Source: Actinomycetota bacterium
GTDB taxonomy: Bacteria; Actinomycetota; Acidimicrobiia; Acidimicrobiales; Ilumatobacteraceae
NCBI GenBank assembly: GCA_005787035.1
Contig: SYCI01000150.1
Location: 1-38,750 of the forward strand
DNA length: 38,750 bases
Direction: 5' to 3'
Shown: positions 8,583 through 17,155 of the stretch, piece by piece
Numbering within the stretch: the stretch's first letter is position 1
Layout of the letters: the number at the start of each line of letters is the position of its first letter
Notes under the pieces: model-generated
Database searches by the model: none
The model's input: the letters and a program-made list of their open reading frames with translations, nothing else
What the model was told of the DNA's origin: nothing
Translations under genes and position numbers: made by a program

Positions 8583-9434
8583 TCAGGAGTAGCGGACCAG
8601 ACCCTGGTCGATCACGACTCGGTCACCCACCGATGTGGTGAACACGGCTTCGCCGGCCGTCGTCTTCCAGATCCGAACGGTGAGTGCGTCGCCGGGCAGC
8701 ACCGGTGAAGAGAAGCGTCCTTCGATGTGCCGGAAACGGTTGACGTCGTTGTCGCACAGCGACTTCAACAGCGCGCGTCCCGTGAATCCGTAGGTGCACA
8801 GACCATGCAGGATCGGCCGATCGAAACCACCGAGAGCGGCGAACGAGGGATCGGTGTGCAACGGATTGCGGTCTCCCGACAAGCGGTACACGAAAGCCTG
8901 ATCGGGCAGAGTCTGGAGAGTCACCTCGTGGTCGGGGGACTTGGCCGGTGGCTCGTTCTGCGGACCCGACGGACCGCGGTCGCCACCCCATCCGCCTTCG
9001 CCCCGGATGAACACCGACGAACGCGTGGTCCAGAGCGGTTCTCCACTCGCCAGCTTCACTTCGGCCTCGGTCACGACCACCGCCGCCTTACCCTTGTCGT
9101 ACATCGCGACGACCTTGTCCTGGGTCGTGGCTTGGGCCTCCACCGGAATCGGACGGTGCAAGGTGATGGCCTGCGAACCGTGCACGAGCATCGCCCAGTT
9201 GAAACTGCCGATCTCGCCCATCGCGCTCTTACCGGCCGAAGCGGTACCCGAGCCGGCCACCACCGCAAAGGTCGGGAACACGACCTGATCGACGCCCTTG
9301 GTGTTCTCGGTGGAGAACGCGAGGTCGTCGGATCCGGCTCCGATGCCGACCGCGTACAACAACGCGTCTTTCGAGTTCCACGACATCGTGCGCACGTCGC
9401 CGACGGCTCCGACTGCTGCTGGGTTGAGGGGCAT
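8583..9434 (-). CDS. MaoC family acyl dehydratase (2-enoyl-CoA hydratase 2, Hsd4B/MFE-2-like)
   Basis: LSGDRNPLHTDPSFAALGGFDRPILHGLCTYGF hot-dog hydratase motif; ATG at 9434 preceded by AAAGGAGACAAC. Confidence 0.92.
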   Translation of the reverse strand: MPLNPAAVGAVGDVRTMSWNSKDALLYAVGIGAGSDDLAFSTENTKGVDQVVFPTFAVVAGSGTASAGKSAMGEIGSFNWAMLVHGSQAITLHRPIPVEAQATTQDKVVAMYDKGKAAVVVTEAEVKLASGEPLWTTRSSVFIRGEGGWGGDRGPSGPQNEPPAKSPDHEVTLQTLPDQAFVYRLSGDRNPLHTDPSFAALGGFDRPILHGLCTYGFTGRALLKSLCDNDVNRFRHIEGRFSSPVLPGDALTVRIWKTTAGEAVFTTSVGDRVVIDQGLVRYS

Positions 9435-9474
9435 GTTGTCTCCTTTGTTCGGTGGTTCGTACTGAAACTCGGAA

Positions 9475-9500
9475 GTTCGCGGTCCTCGTCGACCGCGAAC
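9475..9500. terminator. Perfect 10-bp hairpin between the SDR and MaoC genes
   Basis: GTTCGCGGTC-CTCGTC-GACCGCGAAC just downstream of the SDR stop (9506, minus strand). Confidence 0.65.
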
Positions 9501-9505
9501 GGGCA

Positions 9506-10423
9506 TCACTTGGGCTGCGGCCAACCTCCGGGTTCGCCGTTCATTCCCGAGTTCTTGCGGGCCTTGGCCACGAGATCGGCCACGATCGGCCCGAGTTTGG
9601 TCGGGTCGTCGACCGGCGCGACGCGCGGACCGCGCACCCATCCTTCGGCCACGGCCAACACGTCACCGCTGGCTTCGAACACCCGCCCGGTGACCGCCTT
9701 CGATTCTTCCGACGCGAGCCAGGTCACGATCGGCGCGATCCAGCGCGGCGAGCGACGTTCACGATCCTCGTCGGTCTCGGGGGCCGGTCCGAGACCTTCG
9801 GTCATTCGCGTGAGCGCAACCGGGGCCACGGCGTTCACCGTGACGCCATAGCGCGCCATCTCGATGGCTGCGATGTTGGTGAAGGCCGCGATGCCCGCCT
9901 GGGCCGCTCCGTACTTGGTCTGGCCGGCATTGCCGTAGATACCCGACACCGACGTGGTGTTGATGATGCGGCCGTCGACGGGCTTGCCCTCCTTCGATCG
10001 TTCACGCCAGTACGAGCAGGCGAAGCGACTGGGCGCGAACGTTCCCTTCAGGTGAACGTTGATGACGGCGTCCCATTCCTCCTCGGCCATCGAAAAGAGC
10101 ATGCGATCGCGAAGAATGCCGGCGTTGTTGACCACTGCGTGGAGATCACCGAAGGCGTCGATCGCGGTCTGGATCAGTCGTTGGGCGCCGTTCCAATCGC
10201 TCACGCTGTCGCCATTGGCCACGGCTTGGCCACCCATGGCCTCGATCTCGGCCACGACCTGGTGCGCCGGTGAGAGATCGCCACCACTTCCGTCCACGTT
10301 GCCACCGAGATCGTTGACAACGACCTTGGCTCCCTGCGCGGCGAGGCTCAGGGCGTGCTCGCGCCCGATACCGCGACCGGCCCCGGTCACGATCACGATT
10401 CTTCCTTCGCACAACTTGGCCAT
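9506..10423 (-). CDS. SDR family oxidoreductase (3-hydroxyacyl-CoA dehydrogenase / Hsd4A-like), catalytic Lys replaced by Gln
   Basis: VTGAGRGIGREHALSLAAQGAKVVVNDLGG, NNAGILRD, TTSVSGIYGNAGQTKYGAAQAGIAAF; ATG 10423 with GGAGGAG. Confidence 0.9.
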   Translation of the reverse strand: MAKLCEGRIVIVTGAGRGIGREHALSLAAQGAKVVVNDLGGNVDGSGGDLSPAHQVVAEIEAMGGQAVANGDSVSDWNGAQRLIQTAIDAFGDLHAVVNNAGILRDRMLFSMAEEEWDAVINVHLKGTFAPSRFACSYWRERSKEGKPVDGRIINTTSVSGIYGNAGQTKYGAAQAGIAAFTNIAAIEMARYGVTVNAVAPVALTRMTEGLGPAPETDEDRERRSPRWIAPIVTWLASEESKAVTGRVFEASGDVLAVAEGWVRGPRVAPVDDPTKLGPIVADLVAKARKNSGMNGEPGGWPQPK

Positions 10424-10518
10424 GGGGCTCCTCCGAGACGCGGCCCGTGGGCCTGTGACTTCTGCGCTGACGATCATAGGAACGCCCATCTGGTCGGGCA
10501 CCAGCCGACCGGCACTCC

Positions 10519-10524
10519 TAACCT
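10519..10524 (+). promoter_or_regulatory. -10 box TAACCT, leaderless start of the geranylgeranyl reductase family gene
   Basis: TAACCT-ttgacc-GTG, 6-nt spacer. Confidence 0.6.
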
Positions 10525-10530
10525 TTGACC

Positions 10531-11754
10531 GTGCCCGCCAACGATTCCGTCGACCTCGTGGTGATCGGAGCCGGTCCGGCCGGCACGGCCGCGGCCATCA
10601 CCGCCCGCCGCGCCGGACTCTCGGTGATCGTGGTTGACAAGGCCCGATTCCCCCGCGACAAGTGCTGCGGAGACGGTCTGACCACACTCGCCCTTCGGCA
10701 ACTCGAAGCCCTGGGTTTCGATCCGGCTCGGGTGCCGTCATGGCAGGACGTTTCCGAGGCGTGGTTGCGCTCACCCAGTGGACGCGAGGTTCGGTTACCC
10801 CTTCCGCCATCGGGCCGGTTCGCCGCCGTCACCCCCCGACAAGAACTCGATCAGGCCCTCGTCGACCTGGCCCGCGCGAGTGGTGCCGAGGTGCGCGAAG
10901 GCCACACGTTCGCCGGACTCACGGTGCTCGATCACGGGTTGATCGTCGACACGACGTCCGAGGACGGCACTAGCCGAATCGATACCCCTTGGCTGATCGC
11001 CGCCGACGGCATGTGGAGTCCGGTTCGTCGTTCGCTCGGTCTGACTCCTCCCGACTATCTCGGTGAGTGGCATGCGTTCCGTCAATACGCGAGCAACGTG
11101 ACCGGAGCGGCGGCCGAGCGATTGATCGTCTGGTTCGACGAGGATCTACTGCCCGGTTACGCGTGGAGCTTTCCGCTTCCCGGCGGACGCGCGAACTTCG
11201 GTTTCGGTGTCCTGCGCGATGGCGAACGCAAGGGTCGCGACATGAAACAACTCTGGAGCGATCTGCTCGCCCGCCCACACATCCGCGAGGCCCTCGGTCC
11301 AGACGTCGTGATGGAAGGTCGTCCCACCGCGTGGCCGATCCCGGCGCGTATCGACACGGCCGTCACCGGGTCGGGGCGGGTGCTGTTCGTCGGCGATGCC
11401 GCCATGGCCACCGACACGCTCACCGGCGAAGGCATCGGTCAGGCTCTGCTCACGGGAGTGGAAGCGGCGCGCGCCGTCATCACGGGTGGCGACCCTGTGG
11501 ACGTCCGACGCCATTATCGACGGGCCGTCGATCATCACCTGCTCGCCGATCATCGGATGTCACGACGACTCTCCAAGATCCTCGCTCGCCGTCGTGGCGC
11601 GCGTGGTGCGATATCCGTTCTCGATCATGCCGGCAGCTGGGGACGTGAGAAGTTCGCCCGCTGGATGTTCGAGGACGAACCGCGCGCGGTGATCCTCACG
11701 CCCCGACGTTGGCACCGGCGACTTCTTCGCCAGGATGGCGCGTACCGGCGCTGA
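10531..11754 (+). CDS. Geranylgeranyl reductase family FAD-dependent oxidoreductase
   Basis: VVIGAGPAGTAAAITARRAGLSVIVVDKARFPRDKCCGDGL; VGDAAMATDTLTGEGIGQALLTG; GTG 10531 favoured over TTG 10525 because TAACCT ends 6 nt before it. Confidence 0.88.
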   Translation: MPANDSVDLVVIGAGPAGTAAAITARRAGLSVIVVDKARFPRDKCCGDGLTTLALRQLEALGFDPARVPSWQDVSEAWLRSPSGREVRLPLPPSGRFAAVTPRQELDQALVDLARASGAEVREGHTFAGLTVLDHGLIVDTTSEDGTSRIDTPWLIAADGMWSPVRRSLGLTPPDYLGEWHAFRQYASNVTGAAAERLIVWFDEDLLPGYAWSFPLPGGRANFGFGVLRDGERKGRDMKQLWSDLLARPHIREALGPDVVMEGRPTAWPIPARIDTAVTGSGRVLFVGDAAMATDTLTGEGIGQALLTGVEAARAVITGGDPVDVRRHYRRAVDHHLLADHRMSRRLSKILARRRGARGAISVLDHAGSWGREKFARWMFEDEPRAVILTPRRWHRRLLRQDGAYRR

Positions 11755-11766
11755 CGCCTCCGAGTG

Positions 11767-11794
11767 CCGACACCCCGGGCGGATACGGTGTCGG
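11767..11794. repeat. Perfect 8-bp inverted repeat overlapping the nitronate monooxygenase promoter
   Basis: CCGACACC-N12-GGTGTCGG; right arm overlaps TACGGT (11784-11789). Confidence 0.6.
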
Positions 11795-11796
11795 AG

Positions 11797-12762
11797 ATGA
11801 AGACTCGTCTGACTGAACTCCTCGACATCGAGCACCCGGTCATGCTCGCCGGCATGGGTGGCGTGTCGTACTCCCAACTCGTGGCCGCCGTGAGCGAGGC
11901 CGGAGGCATCGGAACCTTCGGTGCCGCTCCCATGCGACCGGGTCAACTCGACGAGGAGATCGAGATGGTCAAGAAACTCACGACCAAACCCTTCGGGGTC
12001 GATCTCCTGACCGCGGTTCCCGGTCAACTCGAACGCGATGTGGAGAGCATCATCCGCGGCGGCGCACGCATCTTCGTGGCCGGCCTCGGCGTACCGCGCG
12101 AGATCGTCGACGTGCTCCACCAGAACAACATCCTCGTCGGCTCGATGTGCGGCAAAGTTCGTCATGCCATCGCCGCCGTGGCCAGTGGCTGTGATTTCGT
12201 CGTGGCCCAGGGGACCGAAGGTGGTGGCCATACCGGAACCGTCGCGACGATGGCGCTCGTCCCGCAAGTCGTCGACGCGGTCGGCGACAAGGTTCCGGTC
12301 GTGGCCGCCGGTGGTCTCTTCGACGGACGTGGCCTGGCGGCGTCGCTCGCCCTCGGAGCCGATGGCGTCTGGATGGGCACGCGCTTCATCGCCACTCCCG
12401 AAGCTCATGCGCCGCGCGCGTACAAAGAAACACTCGTGGCGCTACCCGAAGACGGCACCGTGATCTCGCGTGCGTACACCGGCAAGACGTGTCGGGTCGT
12501 GCGCACCGACTGGACCAACCACTTCGAGGAACATCCCGAGGAGCTGAAGAAGTTCCCCGAGCAGGCTTTCGAGTCGGCCAAGGCCGGGGCCAATCACATG
12601 GGCGCTTCACCCGATGTGGAAGTGGATCCGAAGCGCGAGTTCATGCCGTGCGGACAGGGTGTGGGTGCGATCACCGAGCTCACCCCGGCCGGCGACATCG
12701 TTCGCCAGGTGGTGGCCGAGGCCGAAAGAGTGATCGCCGCCATGCAGCGCGTTCGCGTCTGA
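11797..12762 (+). CDS. Nitronate monooxygenase (2-nitropropane dioxygenase-like)
   Basis: EHPVMLAGMGGVSYSQLVAAVSEAGGIGTFGA; AQGTEGGGHTGTVATMALVPQVVDAV; VVAAGGLFDGRGLAASLALGADGVWMGTRFIAT. Confidence 0.92.
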   Translation: MKTRLTELLDIEHPVMLAGMGGVSYSQLVAAVSEAGGIGTFGAAPMRPGQLDEEIEMVKKLTTKPFGVDLLTAVPGQLERDVESIIRGGARIFVAGLGVPREIVDVLHQNNILVGSMCGKVRHAIAAVASGCDFVVAQGTEGGGHTGTVATMALVPQVVDAVGDKVPVVAAGGLFDGRGLAASLALGADGVWMGTRFIATPEAHAPRAYKETLVALPEDGTVISRAYTGKTCRVVRTDWTNHFEEHPEELKKFPEQAFESAKAGANHMGASPDVEVDPKREFMPCGQGVGAITELTPAGDIVRQVVAEAERVIAAMQRVRV

Positions 12763-12777
12763 TCGGCAGCACTCAGC

Positions 12778-14001
12778 ATGTGGAGGCTCCTTCGATCGAA
12801 CGCGGACTTCCGCCGGATGTTCGGAGCCCAAGTCATCTCGTATCTCGGTGACTGGTTCAGTTTCGTGGCCGTGGTGGGGCTCGTCGACGACCTCACGGGT
12901 TCCAACTTCCTCGTGTCACTCGTCATGGTCGCCTTCTCTCTGCCGTCGTTCATCGCGTCGCCGGTGGCCGGACCCATGGTCGACCGCTTCGACCGGCGAC
13001 GCATCCTGATCGCAGTATCGATCGTGCAGGCACTCGCCGCCCTCGGCATGCTCCTCGTCGGCGACGGAACCGTGTGGCTCGCCTTCGTATTCCAGAGCTC
13101 CGTGTCGGCGCTCGCCGCTCTGGTCGGACCGGCGACGTCGGCGGCGATCCCCAACATCGCACGCGATCAGGAGGAGTTGCGACTCGCCAATTCGATCCTC
13201 GGCTCGACCTGGGGTGTGATGCTCGCCATCGGTGCCGCCATCGGCGGAGTGTTCGCATCGGTCTTCGGCCGCGAGGCGTGCTTCATCGCCAACGCCGTGT
13301 CGTTCGTGGTTGCCGGTCTGCTGTTCGCCTCGATTCGCACACCGATGCAGGCGCCCCGCGACCCATCTCTTCGTCGACACCGCCTCCGGCCGATGGCCGA
13401 CATGCGTGAAGCCCTCGCCCACGCACGCAAGGATCCCGTTCTGCTCGCCCTCATCCTGTCGAAGACGACCTTCGCCGTGGGCAGCGGCGTGGTGTCGCAA
13501 CTCGCCGTTCTGGCCTCCGACGTGTTCAAGGGTGGCGACGCCTCACGCGGGGTGTTGATCGGCGCTCGCGGTCTCGGTGCCGGCATCGGACCACTCCTGG
13601 CGTCCAAGTACACCGGCAACGACCTCGGTCGGGTGATCCGAGTCTGCGGATACTCGAGTCTCGTCTTCAGTTGTTGCTACGTGATCGGCGCCTGGATGCC
13701 GGTGTTCGCGCTCGCCGCGGTCTTCATCACCATGGCCCATCTCGGCGGCGGAGCCCAGTGGACGCTCAGCACCTTCGGTCTGCAGATGCGATCGCCCGAC
13801 GAGATGCGCGGTCGGATCATCGCCGGGGATTTCGCGCTGGTGACGCTCATGATGTCGGTCACGAGTGCCTCGGCCGGCGTGTTGTCGGACGCCATCGGCG
13901 TCCGGGCGGCCATCACTTCATTCGCCGTCGCGGCGGCCGTGGCTTCGGTGATCTACGTCAACGCGACGCGGCATCTGCACACGCAACTGCCGCATCAGTG
14001 A
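12778..14001 (+). CDS. MFS transporter
   Basis: FRRMFGAQVISYLGDWFSFVAVVGLVDDLTGS, PMVDRFDRRRILI; about 12 hydrophobic segments. Confidence 0.88.
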   Translation: MWRLLRSNADFRRMFGAQVISYLGDWFSFVAVVGLVDDLTGSNFLVSLVMVAFSLPSFIASPVAGPMVDRFDRRRILIAVSIVQALAALGMLLVGDGTVWLAFVFQSSVSALAALVGPATSAAIPNIARDQEELRLANSILGSTWGVMLAIGAAIGGVFASVFGREACFIANAVSFVVAGLLFASIRTPMQAPRDPSLRRHRLRPMADMREALAHARKDPVLLALILSKTTFAVGSGVVSQLAVLASDVFKGGDASRGVLIGARGLGAGIGPLLASKYTGNDLGRVIRVCGYSSLVFSCCYVIGAWMPVFALAAVFITMAHLGGGAQWTLSTFGLQMRSPDEMRGRIIAGDFALVTLMMSVTSASAGVLSDAIGVRAAITSFAVAAAVASVIYVNATRHLHTQLPHQ

Positions 14002-15148
14002 GCACCTGAGCTCGTCGGTCGTTGGCGAGATTGGTCGCCATCTGGTTCATCACGTAGGCGAAACCGATCTCGCGTTCGGGTTGGGCGAAGGCCACCGAAC
14101 CACCCGCGCCCGGATGACCGAAGGAACCCGGACCCGAGTACGGACTGAACTGGCCGTGCGTCATGAAGCCCATGCCGAACGTCGTGGGCATGATGAGACA
14201 CGCATCGGGTTCACCGTCGGGCGTGACCGTCCGGCGCACCTTGTCGACCGTGCTCGGTGCGAGCAGACGCACTCCGTCCACTTCACCGATGGTTGCGGCA
14301 TAGATCCGCGCCAGACTGCGCGCGTTGGCGATTCCGTTGGCCGCCGGAATCTCGGCCGCGTGAACGTCACGACGATTGAAAGTGCCGTCACCCCCGAAGG
14401 CTCCGTTCAACGACAGCGCCTGACCACCGGGCGAATTGGGTCCCATGAACTGCTCGAGCATCGCCTTGACCGCCGGATCGATGTCGTCGGGGGTCTGATT
14501 GAGACCGCCGATCATCGGCGACACGCGCGTCTCGTGTGTTTCGGGAAGTCCGATCCACATCTCGGCCGACAACGGACCCACGATCTCGTCGGCCACGAAA
14601 CGACCCAGACTGCGATGAGCGGGGTCGACCCGACGCACGAGTTCACCAGCCAGCCACCCGTAGGTGAGCGCGTGGTAGCCGTGCTTGGTGCCGATCTCCC
14701 AACGCGGCGCCGTGGCGGCGAGCCTTGCGGTGATCGTCGACCAGTCGAGAGCCTCGCTCAGTGAGATGTCGCCATCGACGGTGTACAGACCGCACTGATG
14801 CGACAAGAGTTGGGCGACGGTCGCGTCACCTTTGCCCTCAGCCGCGAACTCGGGCCAATAGGTGGAGACCTTCTCGTCGTACGACAGGAGTCCACGCTCG
14901 ACGCACATCGCGACGGCGATCGCGGTGATTCCCTTGGTGGTGGAGAACACGAGTTGCAACGTGTCCTCTTCGTAGGGCTGGGTCCGCGCCTGATCGAAAT
15001 GACCACCCCACAGGTCGACCACGGGTCGACCGCGGTGGTAGACCGCCACTCCACAACCGACTTCCTCACCGCTGGCGAGATTGGCAGCGAAGGCCTCGCG
15101 GACGGATTCCCAACCGGCTGCGACCGAACCACCGATGTTCGTGGACAT
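13958..15148 (-). CDS. Serine hydrolase / beta-lactamase family (EstB-like esterase)
   Basis: FSTTKGITAIAVAMCVERGLL (SxxK), HQCGLYTVDG, KHGYHALTYGWLAGELVRR; TGATG overlap with upstream LLM gene. Confidence 0.9.
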   Translation of the reverse strand: MSTNIGGSVAAGWESVREAFAANLASGEEVGCGVAVYHRGRPVVDLWGGHFDQARTQPYEEDTLQLVFSTTKGITAIAVAMCVERGLLSYDEKVSTYWPEFAAEGKGDATVAQLLSHQCGLYTVDGDISLSEALDWSTITARLAATAPRWEIGTKHGYHALTYGWLAGELVRRVDPAHRSLGRFVADEIVGPLSAEMWIGLPETHETRVSPMIGGLNQTPDDIDPAVKAMLEQFMGPNSPGGQALSLNGAFGGDGTFNRRDVHAAEIPAANGIANARSLARIYAATIGEVDGVRLLAPSTVDKVRRTVTPDGEPDACLIMPTTFGMGFMTHGQFSPYSGPGSFGHPGAGGSVAFAQPEREIGFAYVMNQMATNLANDRRAQVLTDAAVACADAASR

Positions 15149-16203
15149 CAGCCGACCAGTTCCTTGAGCGTCTCGATCTGCTTGACCGCATCGGGTCCGA
15201 TGGGGTTCACCGACAAGATCGTCACACCGGCTTCCTTGAAAGCCGCGAGACGCTCCTTGATGTAACTCTTCGGTCCGACGAGGTTGCTGTTGGCGAGCAT
15301 CTCACCGGGCACCGCGGCCGCGGCTTCTTCCTTCTTGCCGTCGAGATAGAGATCCTGGATCTCGATGGCCTCCTTCTCGTAGCCGTACTTCTTGCAGATC
15401 GTGTTGTAGAAGTTCTTGTCGCGCGCGCCCATGCCTCCGATGTACAGAGCGGCATTCGGGCGGGCGAAGTCGAGAATCTTGGTCTGGGCCTCACCGGTGA
15501 GCTTCTCGTCGATGGCGAGCATGCCGCCGGCCGAGATCTGAAGCTTGCCGAGGCTCGGATCGCGCTTGGCGAGTCCCTTCTTCAGATCGTCACCCCACAC
15601 GTTGTGGAACTTCTCCGGATCGAAGAAGATCGGCAGCCAACCGTTGGCGACTTCGGCCGTGGCCTGAACGCTGAGACCCATGAGGCTCGCCCACCAGATC
15701 GGGATGTCGGTGCGGATCTCCTGACCCGGCTTGATGATCTTCAACGGCTTGCCGAGCCCGGTTCCCTCACCGGCCGGCAACGGAACCTTGACCGTTTGTC
15801 CGTTCATCTGGAACGGCTGCTCGCGCTTCCAGATCATCCGACATGCCTCGATGTATTCCTTGATCCGCTGCATCGGCTTCTCGTACGGCACACCGTGGAA
15901 GCCTTCGATCACCTGCGGTCCACTCGCACCGAGGCCGAGGATGAAGCGGCCGTTGCTCACGTAGTCGCAGCCGGCCGCGGTCATCGCCATGAGCGCAGCC
16001 GTACGGCTGTACACGTTCACGATTCCCGTGCCGATCTCCACGCGCTCGGTCTTGGCCGCGAGGTAACCGACTTGGCTGATGGCGTCGGCGCTGTAGGCCT
16101 CGGCGATCCAGACCACGTCGAGTCCGGCCTTCTCGAGATCGACCACTCGGTCGACCGCGGCGTGGAAACCACCGGCGTAGTTCAACATCATCGACAACTT
16201 CAT
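15148..16203 (-). CDS. LLM class, probably F420-dependent oxidoreductase
   Basis: DVVWIAEAYSADAISQVGYLAAKTERVEIGTGIVNVYSRTAALMAMTA...NGRFILGLGASGPQVIEGFHG; GAAAGGACGTCTCATG start context. Confidence 0.92.
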   Translation of the reverse strand: MKLSMMLNYAGGFHAAVDRVVDLEKAGLDVVWIAEAYSADAISQVGYLAAKTERVEIGTGIVNVYSRTAALMAMTAAGCDYVSNGRFILGLGASGPQVIEGFHGVPYEKPMQRIKEYIEACRMIWKREQPFQMNGQTVKVPLPAGEGTGLGKPLKIIKPGQEIRTDIPIWWASLMGLSVQATAEVANGWLPIFFDPEKFHNVWGDDLKKGLAKRDPSLGKLQISAGGMLAIDEKLTGEAQTKILDFARPNAALYIGGMGARDKNFYNTICKKYGYEKEAIEIQDLYLDGKKEEAAAAVPGEMLANSNLVGPKSYIKERLAAFKEAGVTILSVNPIGPDAVKQIETLKELVG

Positions 16204-16221
16204 GAGACGTCCTTTCGAGGC

Positions 16222-17109
16222 CTATCGCTGATCGGGAACCCTACGGGGGTCGGACTCGGCCGAGCGAACCGTCGCCTCGCCCACCACACCCTCGTTCAGG
16301 TTGCCACTTCGGAAACCTTCGAGATCGAGGGTCACGTAGCGGTAACCGGCGGCTTTGACGGCATCGACCACCGAACGCCGGGCCGAGACCGCCCGAGCCA
16401 GTTCGGCTTCGTCGACCTCGATACGCGCGGTCTCCCCGTAGTGGCGAACCCGAACCTGGCGGAACCCCAGGCCGTGCAATGCCGCTTCCGCCCGATCGAC
16501 GCGACTCAGGATCTCCACGCTCACGGGGGTTCCATAAGGCACGCGGCTGGCCAGACACGCAGCAGCCGGCTTGTCCCATGTGCGCAGTCCCATCCGGCGC
16601 GAGGCCTCACGGATGTCGGCCTTGGTCAGACCCGCCTGCACGAGCGGGAACACCGCGCCGCGTTCGAGAGCGGCGCGCTGACCCGGACGATGGTCGGCGA
16701 GGTCGTCGAGATTCACACCGAGGATCACGGTCGACCGCTCGGTATCGGCGATCGGCGCGACGACATCCATGAGTTCGGCTTTGCAGTGGTAACAGCGGTC
16801 GACATCGTTGGCGCGATACGCGGCCCGCGCCATCTCTTCCGTATCGACCGGCGTCCAGCGAAGTCCCCACTCGTCGGCCAACGCCCGACAATCGACCTCC
16901 TCCGAACCGGCCAGGCTCGGCGAGATCGCCGTGACGCAATGAGCGCGCTCGGAACCCAATACGTCGCGAGCAGTCGCCGCGAGGAAGGCCGAGTCGGCTC
17001 CCCCACTGAAAGCCACGACCACTCGATCGAGATCGCGCAAGATCTCGTGAAGAAGGCGGATCTTGTCGTCGAGTCGGTCGGCCATTGGGTCGGTGACCGG
17101 ATTCGCCAT
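16222..17109 (-). CDS. larE: ATP-dependent sacrificial sulfur transferase LarE
   Basis: VVVAFSGGADSAFLAATARDVLG PP-loop; DRCYHCKAELMD; PAAACLASRVPYGTPVSVEILSRVDRAEAALHGLGFRQVRVRHYG. Confidence 0.92.
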   Translation of the reverse strand: MANPVTDPMADRLDDKIRLLHEILRDLDRVVVAFSGGADSAFLAATARDVLGSERAHCVTAISPSLAGSEEVDCRALADEWGLRWTPVDTEEMARAAYRANDVDRCYHCKAELMDVVAPIADTERSTVILGVNLDDLADHRPGQRAALERGAVFPLVQAGLTKADIREASRRMGLRTWDKPAAACLASRVPYGTPVSVEILSRVDRAEAALHGLGFRQVRVRHYGETARIEVDEAELARAVSARRSVVDAVKAAGYRYVTLDLEGFRSGNLNEGVVGEATVRSAESDPRRVPDQR

Positions 17110-17155
17110 GGCCCCATCGTGCCATGTGGCCCGACACGGGGCAGACTCACAGGCG

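Noticed and set aside
17110-17155. Leaderless -10 boxes for LarE (CACGAT, 6 nt) and the alpha/beta hydrolase (CAGACT, 8 nt)
   Set aside because: Both lack the first T of TANNNT; spacing is suggestive but too weak to list as promoters
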